Assembly (NCBI GenBank): GCA_031761405.1
Contig: JASEVX010000013.1
Coordinates: 34,352,458-34,416,457 of the forward strand
Direction: 5' to 3'
DNA length: 64,000 nucleotides
DNA from: Serripes groenlandicus
Taxonomy: Eukaryota > Mollusca > Bivalvia > Cardiida > Cardiidae
Both the position numbers and the translations under genes were made by a program. Position 1 is the first letter of the stretch. Each line of letters starts with the position of its first letter. Positions 18,390 to 29,269 of this stretch are shown here, in pieces. The notes under the pieces were generated by a model, which ran no database searches, was not told the DNA's origin, and saw only the letters and a list, made by a program, of their open reading frames with translations.

Positions 18390-18556
18390 ATTCAACTGGC
18401 TGCTTGTCCACAAAGACTGATAGCCCATTGGTGGAAGAATATTGATGCTTTGACTTCGGTCAAACGTCGGTGAAAATGTTGGCAAAGCCGTAATTTGAAA
18501 CTCACAAACCTTGAATTAACAGCCCGCGTCTCTACCGACTGAGCTACCTGGGCTAA
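18390..18556 (-). mobile_element. tRNA-derived SINE, minus strand, unit 1
   Basis: On the minus strand the head reads 'gcccaggtagctcagtcggtagagacgcgggctgttaattcaaggtttgtgagtttcaaatt': A-box intact, B-box decayed. It is followed by the 'gccaacattttcaccgacgtttgaccgaagtcaaag' body. Unit 2 copy at 44389-44555. Confidence 0.7.
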
Positions 18557-18899
18557 TATCTTAAGAATCTGCAGCAGACGACTTTAAAAACAAAACTGTG
18601 GAAAATCTCTATAAATGAAGGTATAATTATTTAAAAGAAATGAAGAAAACATTGTGTAAAAATGACCAAGTATTCCTTTTGGAAGGGACAATGCTATGTA
18701 CCTAATCAGATTGAAAACAGTTAATTTTCTTGTACACTATCAGGCGCAAGACAGGACGAACGTTTTATTGTTCTGAACTGAGAGTTTTACAGATGTGAAT
18801 TGAAAAAAAAAAATTATGTTTATACTGTATTATTTCCATGTGTTATTTCACTGCAAACAGTTTGATCAATTAATAACTGCATTTTATTTGATTTGTATG

Positions 18900-19130
18900 T
18901 AGGCGACGTCAACATTGATAATTTGTATACGTTGCTTCAAAATGACAATCCTGATGTAATGGAAACACTTTCATATTGCATCTATATGTTAATGCAAACA
19001 TGATAAGGACATCATTCTCAGCTCTATACTATTTGTTAAATATAATGCTTTGTACTATGGGCCGGTGGCCTAATTACTTTCAATAACATATTTGTCATTG
19101 TCATTGTCATTATCATTGTCAACAAATCAC
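18900..19130 (+). mobile_element. 5'-truncated LINE 3' end plus (CATTGT)n tail, unit 1
   Basis: Short open stretch GDVNIDNLYTLLQNDNPDVM then ETLSYCIYMLMQT and stop resembles the C-terminus of the LINE at 29270-31018 (NLNKLFILMASTDKAIIRNL). Then come 'atgggccggtggcc' and 'taattactttcaataac', with a cattgt microsatellite tail. Unit 2 copy at 44899-45125. Confidence 0.6.
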
Positions 19131-19394
19131 AACCAGTACTTGAATTATTGAACATCGCACTCGTAATGTCACTTGAATCTAACTATATTATTGTTTTCAT
19201 TATATCATATTGTGCTTATCATATTATATCTTGATGTTAACCAATCTCCCATGAGAAGGATGAATACATTAGATAAGAAACAAAAGCAAAAATCATAATT
19301 TGTAATCGGTAATAGTTTAAGTGCACACTTTAATTCGAAAATTAAATATCGTGAAGCATACACCCTCGTCATACCAAACACGCTTTAAATTGTA

Positions 19395-19725
19395 TTAATG
19401 AAGGCCCTCCTTGGCGCTCAGGGTTGCGGGGTTAGCAGTACGACTGACTGGCTGGTGTCAGGATAAATGGATCAGTAGTAATGGTAACTTAACCCAGGAA
19501 AAGCCGTGATATAAATTATAAATTGTTAAAAGTACGACTGACTGGCTGGTGTCAGGATAAAAGGATCAGAAGTAATGGTAACTTAACCCAGGAAAAGCCG
19601 TGATATAACTTATAAATTGTTAAAAGTACGACTGACTGGCTGGTGTCAGGATAAAAGGATCAGAAGTAATGGTAACTTAACCCAGGAAAAGCCGTGATAT
19701 AACTTATAAATTGTTTAAAGCGGTT
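19395..19725 (+). repeat. SINE tail expanded as 94-bp tandem, 3 units (unit 1)
   Basis: 'agtacgactgactggctggtgtcaggataaa...gaaaagccgtgatata..ttataaattgtt' starts at 19437, 19531 and 19625, exact 94-bp spacing. Preceded by the SINE body 'ataccaaacacgctttaaa..ttggcgctcagggttgcggg'. Unit 2 has four units (45441, 45535, 45629, 45723). Confidence 0.9.
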
Positions 19726-20145
19726 GTTAAACAAACAATCAATTGCATCCCAAATTAAAGCTGCCATTGCCGGTTAGATTTTGATTAAAAAACGATATTT
19801 CATATTATTAACCAAATAAAAAACCACAAGGGCGAAACCGGAGGGTAAAACGATCCTGCGCGAACGCGAATCGGGCTAAACCTCTTTACAATGTACTGGA
19901 GTTATTTCCCATAATAAAATCGCCGCCATTTGTATTTACCACATGCTCGAGAATAAAGGGAATTTGTGAGTTTCTTTTATTTTAAGTTTGTACACATTTC
20001 TTGCCATCATTCCATGTTCATGTACATGTATCCTACGATATTGATCATGACCATTTCAAGTCTTGTTTTTCTCAAATGATAATGAGGTTTCAAAAACGTT
20101 TACAAGTGAGTATCGAACGTTCGATCCATTTAAAAGAACTGAACA
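19726..20145. other. Intergenic, nothing recognised
   Basis: AT-rich single-copy-like sequence apart from its duplicate in unit 2. Small ORFs are identical in both units simply because the DNA is; I see no protein family. Confidence 0.45.
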
Positions 20146-21073
20146 TACAGTTAACTCGACAGTTCCGGGTCAGTAACACACTAAACGAATCTTGTCTCTT
20201 TGAAAGGAAAGTTGAGAGAAACCAATCTACATAAAATGTTTAACAAATACTCCTCCCCACCATGATATAATTCAACAATTATATAAATTTGTTAAAATGT
20301 TTCTTTAGTGCCTATAATTGCATGCTGTAAGTTTGACAGTTTCGGGTCGAACTTGCCATATCCGGGTCACGTGACAAATATGTATTTCTGCTATCCCAAA
20401 CAATGTTATATTCAACAAAACGGCTGCTTCTTTAATAACAATATATTTATTACAGAACAGTGATGGGGCCAACATTATTGTACACATTTTCATGCACGAA
20501 AACTGTTGCATTTCAACCAACTAAAAAGGCATATTTGACAAAAAATGTAAATTTTAACAACACATTTTTAACATTAATTTATCACCATAAGCATTAGATT
20601 ATTCTTAAAAAGTTACCAAAATAGTTTTACTGATAAATTGATAGTTTTGAGAAATTCCCTTTGGCTGACCCGAAAGTGTCGTATGTGAACTATGTCAAAT
20701 TATCTGCTAGTCTGGCATACAAATCCGTGACAAGTCAATCAATGTTATAAATCTTTTTCGGTGGTAAATAACCTACATATGTATGTGCAATACATACCTG
20801 TTTCACCAAAATTATAGCTACAATCAGCAATTTTCGCTGTGACAGGTTAACAAAAAATATTGAGATTTTGCTTTCGCGGGAATCGATGCAGTCAAGCGTT
20901 TCGATATTTCAACATCGGTTCTTGAACTGACAACGTCCGAAATCGAAGTAAAACTAGCCAGGCTAATGGGAAATATGACTTGATAATCAAATTGACAAAT
21001 ACTGTAAGGTGTATCATTCTCGAATACTTAACATTTTTTCCATATGTGACCCGGAACTGTCGAGTTCACTGTA
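20146..21073. mobile_element. ~0.93-kb TIR element (TACAGTTAACTCGACAG), unit 1
   Basis: Left end TACAGTTAACTCGACAGTTC and right end GAACTGTCGAGTTCACTGTA are inverted repeats with one mismatch, continuing to CGGGTCA/TGACCCG. TA at both termini fits Tc1/mariner-type insertion. The inside encodes no transposase. Unit 2 copy at 46244-47171. Confidence 0.75.
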
Positions 21074-22240
21074 TTGTTCACGAGCATCACATTATATTTT
21101 AATATTCTTTGTTTATTTATAAATTTTTCCACAGGACATTTACTGTCAGATACTGATGGATTTGTAACTCACATGATAATTATGAACAAGGTGAGCTAAT
21201 GTGACCACTCTTTGTCCGTCATCAAAAATGAACACTTACAGGCGACACTTTACATCAAATATTCATAAAAGTTTATCATAACGTACATCCCCATCAAATC
21301 TTGACCAAATTCGAAACTGGGTTATGTGGGGTCGAAAAATAGGTCACAATGTCAAATTGAAGGACTATCTTGAAACACTCTGGAGGCCTACATGACTTTT
21401 CAAAGAATAAGGAGGCTATTGCACTAGCCCCGGCGTCTATGTTGGTTAAGTTTTTAACAAATACTAATATCTTCTATACCATCAAACATATTTACTTCAA
21501 ACTTGGCATACTTGTTTCTAACGACAATATATACGACTGCAGCAACTCACATAACTCTGTCAACTATATTTGCAGAGTCATGCCCCTTTTTGTACTTAGA
21601 TTTTGTCACAAAAACATAACCTAAGCCATTACTTTGCCATTTCTCAATATTTCTTCATCAGACTTATGTTGTGTATGACACATCTTTGCGTCAAGGTCAC
21701 ATTTGTATTAAGATTTTGTCATGATAATTCAAAGTCGGCAATTATGTTGTCATTTCTTAATATTTCTTCATGAAACTTTCAAATATTGCTTGTGACAACA
21801 TAGTCACCATGTACCCCTACCTTTCCTCCCTTTTTATTATAAATTTTAAATAATTTTTACACAATTACACAATGAACATGTTCTTAGATAAATACTGACA
21901 AGCTTTTGAATAGCCGAGCGTGCATTCATGAGACAGTTTCTTATCTTAGCATGTTGAAACGTAATAGATGCTTTGATGATAGCTAGGCTAAGTTTGACTA
22001 TAAGTGATGTCCAATTAAAAACTAGGTCACTAGGGTAAATTTGAGAAAAATATTGTCAACAATTTAGAGACAGCATTTTTTTCTTCAGCGGCTTGAAACT
22101 TTGTCAGAATGTTCCTTGATGATATCTAGGTCAAGTTCGAAACTTGGTCATGTGAGGTCAAAAACTAGGCCACTAGGCCAAATTGAAGGAAACTTCTGGT
22201 AACACTAGGACAACAGTGTCCATGGAAAATATTGATTTTA
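21074..22240. repeat. Diverged dispersed repeat with 'GGTCA' runs, unit 1
   Basis: Includes 'aaggtgagctaatgtgaccactctttgtccgtc', 'cgaaactgggttatgtggggtcgaaaaataggtcac' and 'ttgatgatatctaggtcaagttcgaaacttggtcatgtgaggtcaaaaactaggccactagg'. The same phrases recur at about 33280-33880. An old tandem-cored repeat without clean ends; unit 2 copy at 47172-48340. Confidence 0.5.
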
Positions 22241-22704
22241 TGCCTTTCCCACATACATTAAATCTACACCATAAAATCTAAAACATCTTAGCAAACATAT
22301 GGAAAATCTCAATAAAATGTAAATATTAAAGATAATTGAAGAAATTATGAACAATTTCTTCTATTGCCACATTGTTTTATAAAGCTATCTGGTTAACAAT
22401 GCGTCTGTAGGCTGAAAAGGGTTAAGACTTTCTGTTTATCTAAACAGTGTTTTTCTCCTAGGCGCGTTTTCTGCGTGTTTTGAGGCAATAAATTTGACAT
22501 TGACACAACATTATTGCAAATATGCGCCTTTATTATAGTTATGACGCATTAAAATTGAAAAGAAATTCATTCAGTTAAACACAATAATACTTGGGGACGA
22601 ATCAGCTTAAAATTTATAGGCAGTTGCATTTTAGTTCTAAGCTTCAAATCATACGTCCTAAACTGATTTAAATCAACAATGAATCGGATACGGCAATATC
22701 ACTT
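22241..22704. repeat. 'CAGCAGACGACTT'-related repeat and AT-rich spacer
   Basis: 'gcctttcccacatacattaaatctacacc..' and 'atggaaaatctcaataaaatgtaaatattaaag' (22240-22440) resemble the dispersed palindromic family. The rest (22440-22704) shows nothing recognisable. Confidence 0.4.
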
Positions 22705-22705
22705 T

Positions 22706-23249
22706 AGCTCGCCTGAGCACAAAGTGCTCAAGGTGAGTTATTGTGATCGCCTTGTGTACGGCGTCCGTCATGTTTCCGTCAACATCTTTCCTCAGTATCC
22801 AGGTCAATTTGGATGAAACTTCACAGAAAGCATCCTCTCAATGATCTCACCAGAATTCCTTCCAACTTTCGGGATCCATGCCGAATTCTGGTTTCCATGG
22901 CAGAACTTTCAAATTCTTCATCTCCCAAATTGGTCGGCAGATTTTCAAATCATTTTGTAGAACTTATCCTTGGATGGCCCTCTATCAGTTTAGTTCAAGC
23001 CATGTTGATTGGTCGAAAAATATGACGACTATTTTGCCTTATATGGCTATAGTGAAAACTTAAAAAATCTTCTCCGAAAGCGTCAGGCCGATTTTCAAAT
23101 AATTTTGTAGAAAAGTTGCTAGGGTCCTCTATCAGTTTCCTTCAATCAAGTTGATTGGTCGAACACTATGGCCGCCAGGGGGCGGGGCTTATATGGCTAA
23201 AGTGTATAAAATCAGGTAACCAATCCAGGGACATCATGGCCCTCTTGTT
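22706..23249. mobile_element. Element B (Helentron/HINE-like), unit 1
   Basis: Starts TTAGCTCGCCTGAGCACAAA with a GAGCACaaaGTGCTC hairpin and ends 'ccagggacatcatggccctCTTGTTT', an imperfect hairpin then CTTGTT. The core contains two ~180-bp repeats (gccgattttcaaat..attttgtagaa..ttgattggtcgaa..atggccgcc). No ORF. End structure and CTTGTT terminus are shared with elements A, C and D. Unit 2 copy at 48803-49347. Confidence 0.65.
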
Positions 23250-23509
23250 TAAATAAAGACACACGTATCAGCATTATAAGGAACAGAGGACGAGAGTTAT
23301 TTATAAACGCTTACTCACTGCACTGTTCCTTATTAAAACGTTGCGATTTTGGTTTATTTTTTAAACTTATACACATCTAATGATCTTGATTGGAAGGGAT
23401 TGTTAATAAATGAGAATGATGAATTGATATACAAAAGAAAATGAAAAACTTAATATATTGTAAACATTGATTAAGTAGAGTTCATAAAAATGTGTTAATA
23501 TTGCATTCT

Positions 23510-23690
23510 GTAAATTGATTGATTAGGTAGTTCAGTGATATCACAATGGCCCGTTCTTCTAATGCACGTTTCCTGGCATTCCCAAACCTGTACTCTATTC
23601 AACATTCTTCCCAAGTAACTGGCTACCTTCTGACATGGACGATATAGCACATTGATAGAAGGCGAATGAATGTTGTCAATCATTTGAAAT
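23510..23690 (-). mobile_element. SINE body/tail fragment, minus strand, unit 1
   Basis: Minus strand contains 'gtagccagttacttgggaagaatgttgaatagagtacaggtttgggaatg..gggccattgtgatatcactgaa', matching the body and tail of the SINE at 16015-16280 without the tRNA head. Unit 2 copy at 49608-49788. Confidence 0.55.
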
Positions 23691-23816
23691 AATAAGTGGT
23701 CTAGCCGGGTTTGTATTCACAACCCTGTTTCTGACAGAGCTATTGCGGTTCAACATAATTGGTAGATAAGCTTTTTGTTGTATCAAAAAATGTCATAAAC
23801 TGTTTATTTGATTTTT

Positions 23817-26800
23817 AGCTCGACTATTCGAAGAATATGAGAGCTATACTACTCACCCTGGCGTCGGCGTCCACGTCACACTTTGGTTAAGGTTTTGCAT
23901 GCAAGTTCTAAAATACTACATGTATTGCATTGAAACTTTCTACAACCCTACCAAACTATCACACCAATGTAGATTATCAAGTTAGATAACTCTGTCCTGC
24001 ATTTTATGCAAGTTATGGCCCTTTTTTACTTAGAAATTCTGGTTAAAGTTTTGCGTGCAACTAAAGTAAGAGTCCATATCTCAGTATTTACTTGATGCAT
24101 TGCATTGAAACTTTCTACAACCCTACCCAACTATCCCACCTGTGTAGATTATCAAGTAAGATAACTCTATCCTGCATTTTATGCAAGTTATGGCCCTTTA
24201 TTTACTTAGAAATTCTGGTTAAAGTTTTGCGTGCAACTAAATTAAGAGTCCATATCTCAGTATATACTTGATGCATTGCATTGAACCTTTCTACAACCCT
24301 ACCCAACTATCACACCTATGTAGATTATCAAGTAAGATAACTCTATCCTGCATTTTATGCAAGTTATGGTACTTTTTTTACTTAGAAATTCTGGTTAAAG
24401 TTTTGCATGCAACTAAATTAAGAGTCCATATCTCAGTATTTACTTGATGCATTGCATTGCAACTTTCTACAACCTTACCCAACTATTACACCTGTGTAGA
24501 TTATCAAGTATGATAACTCTATTCTGCATTTTATGCAAGTTATGGCCCTTTTTTTACTTAGAAATTCTGGTTAAAGTTTTGCGTGCAACTAAATTAAGAG
24601 TTCACGTCTCAGTAAATACTTGATGCATTGCATTGAAACTTTCTACAACCCTACCCAACTATCACACCTGTGTAGATTATCAAGTATGATAACTCTATCC
24701 AGCATTTTATGCAAGTTATGGCCTTTTTGGACTTATAAATTCTGGTTAAAGTTTTGCATGCAACTACATAAAGAGACCATCTCTTAGTAACTACTTGATG
24801 CATTGCATTGAAACTTTATACAGCACTTACCAACCATCACATCTAATCATCTATGTAAACAATCAAGTATGATTACTCTATCCAGCATTTTATGCAAGTT
24901 ATGGACCTTTTTGGACTTAAAGTTTTGCAACTACATTTAGAGTGTAATCTCAGTTACAACTTGAAAAATTGTATTGAAACTTTATACAACCTTTCCCAAT
25001 TGCACAACTATCAACACAACCAATTATGATAACTCTATCCTGTATATGGTACAAATTGTTGCCCTTTTTTTAACTTAGAAATTATGGTTAAAGGTTTGCG
25101 TGAAACTACATTAAGAGTCCATATCTGAGTAACTACTTGATGCATTCCATTGAAAGGTTATACAACCCTTTCTAACCATCACACCTATGAAAATAATCAT
25201 GTTAAATAACACTATCCTGCATATAATGCAAATTATCACCCACTAAGAAATTGTGGTTAATGTTTTGCATGCAACTACATTAGAGTCTATTATCTCAGTA
25301 ACTTAAGGTTTACGGACCCTGAAAAATCGGTATCAGTAACCGGCGGGTCAATTGGGATGAAACTTCACAGAAAGCATCCTCTCAATGACCTCACCAGAAT
25401 TCCTTGAAATTTTTGGGATCCATGCAGAATTCTGGTTTCCATGGCAACGAAACGAAAAAAACTTCAAAATTCTACTTCTCCCAAACTGGTTGGCAGATTT
25501 TGAACTTATTTTGTAGAAATGTTCCTTGGGTGACTCTCTGTCAGATTCCTTGAAGCCATGTTGATTGGTCGAAAAACATGGCCGCCAGGGGGGGCGGGGC
25601 TTTTTTGCCTTATATAGCTATAGTGAAAACTTAAAAAATCTTCTCCTCCAAAAGTGTCGGGCCGATTTTCAAATAATTTTGTAGAAATGTTCCTTGGATG
25701 ACCCTCTATCAGATTCCTTCAAGCCATGTTGATTGGTCAAAAACCATGGCCGCCAGGGGGCGGGGCTATTTTGCCTTTCATTGCTATAGTGAAAACTTAA
25801 AAAATCTTCTCCTCCAAAAGTGTCAGGCCGATTTTCAAATAATTTTGTAGAAATGTTCCTAGGGTGACCCTCTATCAGATTCCTTAAAGCCAAGTTGATT
25901 GGTTGGAAACTATGCCCGCCAGATGGCGGGGCTTATATAGCTAAAGTGAAAAAAATTATCAGGTGAGCGATTCCAGGGCCATCATGGCCCTCTTGTTGTA
26001 AATTTATTCTGTGATGGTTGTAATTATATTGCTCATGAACATTGGAATCTAATTTCATCCCTTATGTGCTCACCTTATTTCAATAAACAGTGGAAATTGT
26101 CTCATGTACAACTTTTATAACTCGGTTAGACTTGTGATGGCATACAGGAAAAGGCATTTATTTGTTGTTATAGATATTGAATAAAACACATGATTTTTAT
26201 ACTGAAAAGAATGTCTTTTCTTATTAAAGTAAGTTGTTTTATTGTATTGTATGTCTCATATTGTTTCTAAGTAGAGGCTGAAGCATTATTTGATATTCTG
26301 ATACAAATGCAAGATAAAAGCTGAATTTTGACATGAAATTGTCTCCCTTGAAATTTGGTACCAAAGTCATTAAACAGTGTGTTGTGAACAAAGTAGATGG
26401 TAAAAGTTTTTCTTTTTCTCATATTTTATCCTTTAACAATGGTAGAAAATTTGTATTTGGATTTTAAATTGTGAAAATGTATAGAATGGGTAGAAATTTC
26501 AGTCAAAAACATTGTATATTTGGACTTTACATGAAAAATGGCACGAACCACAGGGTCAATATTCTCACATATTGCATTAAAAAAAAAATGTGTGGGAAGA
26601 ATTGTCAAAAATGAGTAATGCAAGATAAAAAGTAAAGTCATATGAACTCAACAAGGTATATTTTACTAATTTATTCCTCAATTTGGTAAAATTACACAAG
26701 ATTTAGTGTAGCTAGGTATTTGCTCATTGAGGGTCTTCTCGGAAAAGGGGGGGTGTCGACTTCAAATGCACATTTCTCAAGTTTTGATCGGTAAATTTTA

Positions 26801-26946
26801 ATTAAAGTTTATATTTGGGTGTCTTAATGGATGCTTAACAAGAAATCATCAAGTATGTGACCATTTCCAAACATGAGTTTTAGGGTCCGTAAACCTTAAA
26901 TAAGCGGTGGAATAGTCGAGCACGCTGTCCTCCGACAGCTCTTGTT
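23817..26946. mobile_element. Element A (Helentron/HINE-like), 3130 bp, unit 1 only at this site
   Basis: Begins AGCTCGACTATTCGAAGAAT and ends with subterminal GAATAGTCGAGC (26910-26921), hairpin GCTGTCctccGACAGC (26924-26939) and CTCTTGTT. GCTCGACTATTC at the start is the exact inverse of the 26910 motif. The core is about seven to eight repeats of a 176-bp unit (ttctggttaaagttttgcgtgc...ttatgcaagttatggcc). Unit 2 has the empty site GATTTTT|CTATTG at 49914/49915. A second A-type element with another core is at 34112-35528. Confidence 0.85.
25317..26895. mobile_element. 1.58-kb element with TIRs and TTAA flanks, nested in element A
   Basis: Left GGTTTACGGACCCT and right AGGGTCCGTAAACC are perfect 14-bp inverted repeats, extending with one mismatch to about 19 bp. 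TTAA occurs directly outside both (25313-25316, 26896-26899), as left by piggyBac-type insertion. It contains an element-B-like copy (about 25335-25997, ending 'agggccatcatggccctcttgtt', a perfect hairpin) and about 0.9 kb of AT-rich filler. No transposase ORF. Confidence 0.7.
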
Positions 26947-27604
26947 CTATTGAAACTGTATCTATAAGTGATCATTTGCCTATAAGTCTATCATTGAATG
27001 TTCAGTGTACTGGGTCTCTGTTAAATACAGATACTATCCATCAAAGAGCTAATACAAATGAGCGTTCAGATGGGAAGAGTCTTTATGCATTCAGTAATTC
27101 AGACATTTTAGATTATCAGTTTAAATTGTCAGATTCTTTTGATAAAGTGTCATTTCATACATTAGAAAACATGATACAAGATGATCCTTGTATTGGTAGT
27201 GTTTTAACATACTTTGAAAACATTGTAAAGCAATGTAGTGATTCTTACAAAAAGTTAAATCGGGAAAGAGAGGTCGAATATTTAATACAAATAAGTCTTG
27301 GCATGATAAAGATTGCAACGAAATGAAGAGTCTAAAAAACACAGCATTAAGAAATTTCCGTAAGCATAAAAATGACGACTCTTTGACTGACTATATTATA
27401 TCTAAACAAGCATATAAGTCCAAATGTAAACGGAAAAAACATGAACACAGAATACAATGTATAAAACATATTGATAGTAAAATGTATGATGCTAAACAAT
27501 TTTGGCAACTGGTGAAATCAGTGTCTGATAAGCCATATAATTCAGTTGATATTTCAGTTGACAGATGGTTTAGTCATTTCATGGATGTTTTTATGCCCCC
27601 GGAA
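26946..27604 (+). pseudogene. LINE fragment: end of APE endonuclease and linker, unit 1
   Basis: Frame starting near 26946 reads IETVSISDHLPISLSLNVQC; SDHLPI is the catalytic-His end of APE endonucleases. It continues to a stop at 27326. A second frame overlaps (MKSLKNTALRNFRKHKNDDS..., 27323-27604) with WFSHFMDVF before element C cuts in, so a frameshift separates the two. Unit 2 has the same frames at 49857-50294 and 50291-50578. Confidence 0.75.
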
Positions 27605-29227
27605 TCATAGATTCGGTGGGCATATAGTTTTTGGCCTGTCTGCACGTCTGTCTGTCTGTCTGTCTGTCTGCACGTCTGTCTGTCTGCACAAAAAAACCTT
27701 TAACCTTGACCACTACTTTTGAACCATAACAGGTACGGCTACCATATTTCACATGTGTATTCCTTGTGACATGACCTTTCTGTCAGTACCAACATTTTTG
27801 ACCTTGCGAACTTGACCTTTGACCTATTGGCCTGTCTGCACGTCTGTCTGTCTGCACAAAAAAACCTTTAACCTTGACCACTACTTTTGAAACATAACAG
27901 GTACGGCTACAATATTTCACATGTGTATTCCTTGTGACATGACCTTTCTGTCAGTACCAACATTTTTGACCTTGCGACCTTGACCTTTGACCTAGATGTT
28001 GCCATTCTCAAAAAAAACTTTAACCTTGGCCATTACTTTTGAACCATAACAGGTACGGCTACCATATTTCACATGTGTATTCCTTGTGACATGACTTTTC
28101 TGTCAGTACCAACATTTTTGACCTTGCGACCTTGACCTTTGACCTAGATGTTGCCATTCTCGAAAAAAAACTTTAACCTTAGCCATTACTTTTGAACCAT
28201 AACAGGTACGGCTACCATATTTCACATGTGTATTCCTTGTGACATGACCTTTCTGTCAGTACCAACATTTTTGACCTTGCGACCTTGACCTTTGACCTAG
28301 ATGTTGCCATTCTCGAAACAAACTTTAACCTTGGCCATTTCTTTTGAACCATGGCAGGTAGGGCTACCATATTTCACATGTCTATTCCTTGTGACATGAC
28401 CTTTCTGTCAGTACCAACATTTTTGACCTTGCGACCTTGACCTTTGACCTAGATGTTGCCATTCTTGAAAAAAACTTTAACCTTGGCTTTTACTTTAGAA
28501 CCATAACAGGTACGGCTACCATATTTCACATGTGTATTCCTTGTGACATGACCTTTCTGTCAGTACCAACATTTTTGACCTTGCGACCTTGACCTTTGAC
28601 CTAGATGTTGCCATTCTCGAAAAAAAACTTTAACCTTGGCCATTACTTTTGAACCATAACAGGTACGGCTACCATATTTCACATGTGTATTCCTTGTGAC
28701 ATGACCTTTCTGTCAGTACCAACATTTTTAACCTTGCGACCTTGACCTTTGACCTAGATGTTGCCATTCTAAAAAAAAACTTTAACATTGACCACTACTT
28801 TTGAACCATAACAGCTTGTGACATGACCTTTCTTTCAGCACCAACAATTTTCACCTTGCGACCTTGACCTTTGACCAAGATGTTGCCATTCTCGAAAAAA
28901 ACTTTAACCTTGACCACTACTTTTGAACCATAACAGGTACGGCTACCATATTTCACATGTGTATACCTTGTGACATGACCTTTCTGTCAATACCAAAATT
29001 GTTCACCTTTCGACCTTGACCTTTGACCTAGATGTTGCCATTCTAGATTTTTTTTTAACTTTGACCACTACTTTTGAACCATAACAGGTACGGCTACCAT
29101 ATTTCACATGTGTATTCCTTGTGACATGACCTTTCTGTCAGTACCAACATGTTTGACCTGGCGACATTGACCTTTGACCTAGATGTTGCCATTCGGGGGC
29201 ATCAGTGTTTCACAAACACATCTTGTT
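27592..29227. mobile_element. Element C (Helentron/HINE-like), unit 1
   Basis: Subterminal ATGCCCCCG at the start (27593) and CGGGGGCAT (29194-29202) near the end, then hairpin TGTTTcacAAACA (29206-29218) and CATCTTGTTT. After a (TGTC)n lead comes a core of about ten ~152-bp units, each with 'ttttgaccttgcgaccttgacctttgacctagatgttgccatt' and 'ggtacggctaccatatttcacatgtg'. It sits inside the LINE reading frame in both units. Confidence 0.8.
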
Positions 29228-29269
29228 TCCACATTTGATTCGGTTGAGGATGGTGAGTTGATGATAATT

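Noticed and set aside
18900..19010. Additional small gene 'GDVNIDNLYTLL...'
   Set aside because: Best explained as the C-terminus of a 5'-truncated LINE because it is followed by the same hairpin and microsatellite tail.
20001..20234. 77-codon ORF, identical in unit 2 (46099-46332)
   Set aside because: Conservation comes from the recent duplication of the DNA. No family resemblance, and it overlaps the left end of a TIR element.
27592..29227. CRISPR-like array
   Set aside because: Units are contiguous ~152-bp tandem repeats without unique spacers, in an intron-containing eukaryotic genome. Likewise the 44-, 49-, 94-, 96- and 101-bp arrays.
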